A stretch of 64,000 nucleotides of DNA from Roseibium litorale (GTDB lineage Bacteria; Pseudomonadota; Alphaproteobacteria; Rhizobiales; Stappiaceae), in contig NZ_JACYXI010000003.1 of NCBI RefSeq assembly GCF_014842915.1, positions 62,001-126,000 on the forward strand, written 5' to 3'. A program made the position numbers and the translations under genes. The notes under the pieces are model-generated. The model did no database searches. It was not told the DNA's origin and saw only the letters and a program-made list of their open reading frames with translations. Position 1 is the stretch's first letter. Each line of letters starts with the position of its first letter. Positions 59,843-64,000 of this stretch are shown piece by piece.

Positions 59843-61552
59843 ATGTTTGACAGTTTGAAGAAGGAGCACATCGTCGCTGGCGATGACTTCAACCGGTGGA
59901 AGGTGCCCCCGGCATCCATCGCGATCCATCTTTGCATCGGGTCGGTTTATGCTTGGAGCATTTTCAACCCGCCGCTCACCAAGGAATTCGGTGTCGTTGC
60001 GGCGTCTTCCGGCGACTGGGGTCTGCAGTCGGTTGTCTGGATCTTCTCGGTTGCGATCGTGTTTCTCGGCCTTTCCGCAGCTTTCGGCGGCAAGTGGCTT
60101 GAGGAAGTCGGCCCGCGCATGGTCGGCGCCGTTGCTGCCTTCTGCTGGGGCGGCGGCTTTCTCATTGGCGGCCTTGGCATCATGACCCACCAGCTCTGGC
60201 TGGTGTATCTTGGCTACGGCGTCATCGGCGGCTGCGGTCTTGGTCTTGGCTATGTGTCGCCGGTGTCAACGCTGATCCGCTGGTTCCCTGACCGGCGCGG
60301 CATGGCAACCGGCATGGCCATCATGGGCTTTGGTGGCGGTGCCATGATCGCAACGCCGATCAAGGAATGGCTGCTTGGCCTCTATTATCAGGCTCCGGCC
60401 TATCTCGGCGCGGAAGGTGCGGTCGCCCTGGTTACCGAAGGCGGCAAGCGCATGGCCGATGTGAATGGCCAGATGGTGGAGGTGGTGGTTGCCACTGCGA
60501 AGCAGCTTGCCTCTGCTCCGGTTGCGCTTCAGGAAGGCGTTTATGTAGTTGGCACCGGCAACACCGGCGCTGCTGCGACGTTCTTCACCCTGGGGATCGC
60601 CTATTTCATCGTGATGATGATTGCTTCCTTCTCCTACCGCGTTCCGCGTGAGGGCTGGCTTCCGGCTGGCTGGGCCCCGCCTGCGGCTGCTTCCCGCAAA
60701 ATGATCACCCATGCCAACGTTCATATCGATCAGGCGCTGAAGACCCCGCAGTTCTGGCTGCTCTGGATCGTGCTCTGCTTCAACGTGACCGCTGGTATAG
60801 GTGTGATCGGCGTTGCAAAGACCATGATGACCGAAATCTTCGGCAGCACCCTGCCAACCATCGTGAACTCCGCCTTTGCGGCGACCTACGTGTTCATGAT
60901 CTCGGTCTTCAACATGGTTGGCCGTTTCTTCTGGGCGTCGACTTCTGACTACATCGGCCGCAAGAACACCTATCATGTGTTCTTCATCCTGGGGGTTGTC
61001 CTTTACCTGTCGATCCCCTTCGCGGCTCAGCAGGTCGCTGTCAATCCGGCTGTTACTTGGCTGGTGATGTTCTATGCCGCAACCATGATCATCTTCACCA
61101 TGTATGGCGGCGGGTTCGCGACGATCCCGGCCTATCTGGCGGATATCTTCGGCACCAAATATGTCGGCGGCATCCACGGACGTCTGCTGACGGCCTGGAG
61201 CACCGCAGGTGTTCTGGGACCGCTCGCCATCACCAAGCTGCGTGAGATCTCGATCGGCAACTCTGTGCGGGATCTGGCGGGCAAAGTGGACCCGTCCGCC
61301 TTCCAGGAAAAGTTCGGTGCCGGTCTTGATCAGCTCGACACGCTGGTGGCAGCCAAGACGGTGACAATTGCCCGCCTGATGGAAATCGCTCCGGCAGGCA
61401 CGGTCGATCCGACGCCTAGCCTCTACAACACGACCATGTACACTATGGCCGGGTTGCTGGTGATTGCCCTTGTTGCGAACATGATGGTACGCCCGGTGGA
61501 TGACCGCCATCATATGGAGGCGGGTGCCGTCCCGGCGCCGGGCAAGGCCTGA
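59843..61552 (+). CDS. OFA-family MFS transporter (oxalate/formate antiporter-like), enlarged
   Basis: 569 residues with twelve membrane segments; about 420 is usual for the OFA family. Two insertions of about 60 residues fall in the periplasmic loops 5-6 (about 178-240) and 11-12 (about 468-530), symmetric positions of the two halves. Conserved features include YAWSIFNPPLTKEFG, GVIGGCGLGLGYVSPV and RWFPDRRGMATGMAI. The likely substrates are formate, oxalate or related carboxylates. ATG 59843 follows GGGAGGAACTAC. It is driven by a sigma-54 promoter and followed by a LysR gene and formate dehydrogenase. Confidence 0.87.
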   Translation: MFDSLKKEHIVAGDDFNRWKVPPASIAIHLCIGSVYAWSIFNPPLTKEFGVVAASSGDWGLQSVVWIFSVAIVFLGLSAAFGGKWLEEVGPRMVGAVAAFCWGGGFLIGGLGIMTHQLWLVYLGYGVIGGCGLGLGYVSPVSTLIRWFPDRRGMATGMAIMGFGGGAMIATPIKEWLLGLYYQAPAYLGAEGAVALVTEGGKRMADVNGQMVEVVVATAKQLASAPVALQEGVYVVGTGNTGAAATFFTLGIAYFIVMMIASFSYRVPREGWLPAGWAPPAAASRKMITHANVHIDQALKTPQFWLLWIVLCFNVTAGIGVIGVAKTMMTEIFGSTLPTIVNSAFAATYVFMISVFNMVGRFFWASTSDYIGRKNTYHVFFILGVVLYLSIPFAAQQVAVNPAVTWLVMFYAATMIIFTMYGGGFATIPAYLADIFGTKYVGGIHGRLLTAWSTAGVLGPLAITKLREISIGNSVRDLAGKVDPSAFQEKFGAGLDQLDTLVAAKTVTIARLMEIAPAGTVDPTPSLYNTTMYTMAGLLVIALVANMMVRPVDDRHHMEAGAVPAPGKA

Positions 61553-61565
61553 CCCTTTAGGAAAA

Positions 61566-61593
61566 GGATACTCCAGCCTATGCTGGGGTATCC
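61566..61593. terminator. Hairpin between the OFA gene and the LysR gene
   Basis: GGATACTCCAGC (61566-61577), loop CTAT, GCTGGGGTATCC (61582-61593): twelve pairs with one T-G. No strong U-run follows, but it is 13 bp after the OFA stop and probably ends or protects that transcript. Confidence 0.65.
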
Positions 61594-61636
61594 AATCCTT
61601 GCAAAGGGGAATGGCTGGACCTGCCGGATCTGGGAC

Positions 61637-62542
61637 ATGATCGAAAAGCTGGAACTGTTCATGGCACTGGCGCGCGAGCGCCACTTCGGGCGCGCTGCGG
61701 AGGCCAGCAATATTGGTCAGCCGACCCTGTCTTCCGCGATCAAGCAGCTTGAGGATCAGCTGGGTGTTCAGCTTGTCCGCCGCGGTTCGCGGTTTCAGGG
61801 CCTGACACCGGAGGGTGAGAAGGTTCTCGACTGGGCCCGCCGCATTGTCGGCGACTACCGGTCGATGAATGCGGATATCCAGGCATCGCGGAAAGGCCTG
61901 TCAGGCAATGTGAGGATTGCCGTCATTCCCACGGCTTTGGCCATGGTGCATGAGCTGACCCAGTCGTTTCACGAGGTCTATCCGGATGTGTGCTTTTCGA
62001 TTCTGTCCAGAACATCCGATCAGATCCTCGATCTGATCGGCAATCTGGAGGCTGATTTCGGTATTACCTATCTGGAAAACGAGCCATTGCCGACCATGGT
62101 CACGGTTCCGCTCTATCTGGAGAGGTATCTGTTCGTGACTGCGAATGAGGCGGTTTTTCCCGGACGGGACCAGGTCACCTGGGCCGAGACCGGTGGCGAG
62201 CAGCTTTGCCTTTTGACACCGGACATGCAGAATCGCAGGATTATTAACCGCTATCTGGCACTGTCTGGCGTTGAGCCCAAGGCGGGGATCGAGACGGACT
62301 CCGTTCTGGCCATGGTCTCGCATATCCGGTCAGGCCTGTGGTCAGGTATCCTGCCGGAAAAGCTGGCAGGCCTCTTCAGCGAAGCGGGGCCGGTAAGGAC
62401 TCTGCGACTGAGCGAGCCGGACGCCACGCAACTTGTTGGCGCGGTTACCGCACGGGCCAAGCCGCATACACCTGTCGTGGAGGCGCTGCTGCGCCACGCG
62501 AAGCAGATTTCCGCCATCAGTCCGGCTGTCCTGGGCCTTTGA
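61637..62542 (+). CDS. LysR-family regulator, probably of the formate dehydrogenase operon
   Basis: 301 residues, typical LysR: N-terminal helix-turn-helix (MIEKLELFMALARERHFGRAA-like sequence with GQPTLSSAIKQLEDQLG) and a C-terminal effector domain (VRIAVIPTALAMVHEL). It lies on the same strand, 119 bp before fdsG, rather than divergent. ATG 61637 is chosen by family length; an in-frame start at 61580 lies in the hairpin region. Confidence 0.87.
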   Translation: MIEKLELFMALARERHFGRAAEASNIGQPTLSSAIKQLEDQLGVQLVRRGSRFQGLTPEGEKVLDWARRIVGDYRSMNADIQASRKGLSGNVRIAVIPTALAMVHELTQSFHEVYPDVCFSILSRTSDQILDLIGNLEADFGITYLENEPLPTMVTVPLYLERYLFVTANEAVFPGRDQVTWAETGGEQLCLLTPDMQNRRIINRYLALSGVEPKAGIETDSVLAMVSHIRSGLWSGILPEKLAGLFSEAGPVRTLRLSEPDATQLVGAVTARAKPHTPVVEALLRHAKQISAISPAVLGL

Positions 62543-62661
62543 TGGGAAGACTTGATCGTTGGCATCCGGCTTGATCGGGATTTGCAATTGCTCAACGGAA
62601 AGTCGGTATTGAACGGGAAGGAGCCATGGGCGATTCTGTACGGCCATGGGAGGAGAGCCCA
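62543..62661. promoter_or_regulatory. Upstream region of the fds operon
   Basis: 119 bp with CTTGATCG at 62551-62558 and 62570-62577 (period 19) and GCAATTGC at 62584-62591. These are candidate LysR sites. GGGAGGAGAGCCC precedes fdsG. I see no strong -35/-10 pair. Confidence 0.35.
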
Positions 62662-63141
62662 ATGAGAGTCATCTTGTCCGAAAAGGACATTGCCGAGCGG
62701 ACGCGCGCGGTTGTCGAAGCCCATTCCGAGTTGAAGGGGCCCTTGCTGCCGATTCTGCACGAGTTGCAGCACGAATTTGGTCACGTGCCGGAAGGGGCCC
62801 TTAGGGTTATTGCTGAAGAGCTGAACCTGAGCCGGGCCGAAGTGCATGGTGTCGCCAGCTTTTATCATGATTTCCGGGAAGCCCCTGCGGGCCGCCACGT
62901 CCTGAAGATCTGCCGGGCCGAGGCCTGCCAGTCGATGGGCGCTGATGACCTGGCGGGTCAAGCGGAGACCCGCCTCGATATCACTTTCGGCGGCACGACA
63001 TCGGACGGAGCTGTGACGCTTGAGGCGGTCTATTGCCTAGGCCTGTGTGCGTGCGGTCCTGCTGCCATGGTCGACGGCAAGGTTGTCGCCCGGTTGGATG
63101 CGGGTAAACTCGACACCCTCATTACGGAGTGCGGCCAATGA
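62662..63141 (+). CDS. fdsG: Formate dehydrogenase gamma subunit FdsG
   Basis: 159 residues, the NuoE-like thioredoxin-fold subunit of NAD-dependent formate dehydrogenase. Two cysteine pairs for a [2Fe-2S] cluster are present, CRAEAC and CLGLC, and HELQHEFGHVPEGALR is typical. It passes electrons from FdsA to the FdsB NADH site. The ATG at 62662 is supported by GGGAGGAGAG. Its stop overlaps the fdsB start (ATGA). Confidence 0.9.
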   Translation: MRVILSEKDIAERTRAVVEAHSELKGPLLPILHELQHEFGHVPEGALRVIAEELNLSRAEVHGVASFYHDFREAPAGRHVLKICRAEACQSMGADDLAGQAETRLDITFGGTTSDGAVTLEAVYCLGLCACGPAAMVDGKVVARLDAGKLDTLITECGQ

Positions 63142-64000
63142 GCGTTACTGTTTATGTGCCGCTGGACGCTGCGGCCATCGCCCTTGGCGCTGACGAAGTT
63201 GCCGATGCGATCCGTAAGGAAGCGGCCGCCCGCGGCAAGGATGTAAAGATTATCCGCAACGGATCACGCGGTATGGTCTGGCTTGAGCCGCTCGTAGAAG
63301 TCGTGACCGATGCCGGGCGTGTTGCTTTTGGGCCGGTTTCTGCGGGCGATGTCTCCAGCCTGTTCGACGCGGGGTTCCTGACGGGTGGTGATCATGCACT
63401 GAACCTGGGCTTGACCGGGGAAATTCCGTTCCTGAAACGCCAGACCCGCCTGACCTTTGCCCGTTGCGGCATCATCGATCCTCATTCGCTTGAAGACTAT
63501 GAGGCCCATGGCGGTCTGACGGGTTTGCGCAACGCCCTGAAGATGCCGCGCGCTGATATCATCCAGCAGGTGACGGATTCCGGGTTGCGAGGCCGTGGCG
63601 GTGCCGGGTTCCCGACCGGTGTCAAATGGAAGACCGTCCACGATGCGCCGAGCTCGGAAAAGTACATCGTCTGCAATGCGGACGAAGGCGATAGCGGCAC
63701 CTTTGCCGACCGTATGATCATGGAGGGCGATCCCTTCGTCCTGATCGAAGGGATGGCGATTGCCGCCATCGCCGTCGGGGCCGAGCACGGCTATGTCTAC
63801 ACCCGGTCCGAATATCCCCATGCCATCAAGGCAATGAATGATGCGATCGGGATTGCCCGCAAGGCAGGTCTTCTCGGTCCCTCGGTTCTGGGTTCCGGCT
63901 ACGCTTTCGACATGGAAGTGCGGGTGGGCGCTGGCGCTTATGTCTGCGGCGAGGAAACCTCCCTGCTGAACTCGCTGGAAGGCAAGCGCGGTGTCGTGCG
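63138..64000 (+). CDS. fdsB: Formate dehydrogenase beta subunit FdsB (5' part)
   Basis: Runs off the right edge; 287 codons are visible. An N-terminal thioredoxin-like domain (about 1-110) is followed by the NuoF-like flavin/NADH domain with GLRGRGGAGFPTGVKW, CNADEGDSGTFADR and GAGAYVCGEETSLLNSLEGK. It should carry FMN and reduce NAD with electrons from formate. FdsA and accessory genes are expected beyond the window. Confidence 0.9.
   Translation, partial: MSVTVYVPLDAAAIALGADEVADAIRKEAAARGKDVKIIRNGSRGMVWLEPLVEVVTDAGRVAFGPVSAGDVSSLFDAGFLTGGDHALNLGLTGEIPFLKRQTRLTFARCGIIDPHSLEDYEAHGGLTGLRNALKMPRADIIQQVTDSGLRGRGGAGFPTGVKWKTVHDAPSSEKYIVCNADEGDSGTFADRMIMEGDPFVLIEGMAIAAIAVGAEHGYVYTRSEYPHAIKAMNDAIGIARKAGLLGPSVLGSGYAFDMEVRVGAGAYVCGEETSLLNSLEGKRGVV

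Noticed and set aside
1..64000. Mobile elements, CRISPR arrays, tRNA or prophage genes
   Set aside because: No transposase, integrase, phage structural gene, regularly spaced repeat array or tRNA-like cloverleaf was found on reading the window.

Overview
The window is a gene-dense stretch of an alphaproteobacterial chromosome with high GC content. Genes are packed tightly, and many overlap as ATGA or GTGA start/stop pairs. I see no tRNA, rRNA, CRISPR array, transposase or prophage gene. The rhaDI // rhaRSTPQUK arrangement, the iolCDEB cluster with an RpiR-type IolR, the FosX/phn pairing and the many binding-protein-dependent transporters point to Hyphomicrobiales (Rhizobiales). A marine Stappiaceae genus such as Roseibium/Labrenzia is my best guess. 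That placement rests on gene content and remembered family resemblance, not on a search.

Layout. (1) 1-9665: L-rhamnose catabolism. rhaI (partial) and the fused aldolase/dehydrogenase rhaD are on the minus strand, divergent from rhaR, the ABC transporter rhaSTPQ, the mutarotase rhaU and the kinase rhaK. (2) 9731-16194: a tripartite tricarboxylate-type transporter (tctC, tctB, tctA, minus strand), divergent from an operon of response regulator, histidine kinase and periplasmic binding protein that probably senses its substrate. (3) 16270-19221: a FosX-type fosfomycin hydrolase followed by a phosphonate mini-operon (DUF1045, phnM, phnN) without C-P lyase core genes. (4) 19218-31198: a pectin-fragment locus with an AraC regulator, a CUT1 ABC importer, a GH28 and a GH105 enzyme that both lack signal peptides, a GntR regulator and a TRAP transporter. 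(5) 31235-36196: a divergent ProC-like protein, PutA and an Lrp-type regulator. (6) 36263-48194: inositol catabolism. An ABC importer and iolCDEB are on the minus strand; iolR and iolG are divergent, and a second Gfo/Idh/MocA dehydrogenase follows iolG. (7) 48252-55028: a TetR regulator and a complete RND efflux pump (fusion lipoprotein, pump, outer-membrane lipoprotein). (8) 55205-64000: asparaginase, a sigma-54-type two-component system, an enlarged OFA-family MFS transporter behind a near-consensus sigma-54 promoter, a LysR regulator and the start of an NAD-dependent formate dehydrogenase operon (fdsG, fdsB).

How the parts fit. GH105 and GH28 should release rhamnose and uronates in the cytoplasm; rhamnose can feed the rha operon about 10 kb away, and the TRAP system may carry a sugar acid. 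The OFA transporter and the formate dehydrogenase suggest linked uptake and oxidation of formate or oxalate. Regulatory signals visible in the DNA include two IolR-type operators (GGAA-N6-TTCC), a sigma-54 promoter with a twin upstream repeat, 11-bp direct repeats in the tctC/regulator gap, and strong hairpins directly after the solute-binding-protein gene in four different transporter operons. The last pattern is the most general structural observation here. The best candidates for something not well described are the sigma-54/OFA module with its two pseudo-symmetric periplasmic insertions, and the three-component sensor next to tctCBA.
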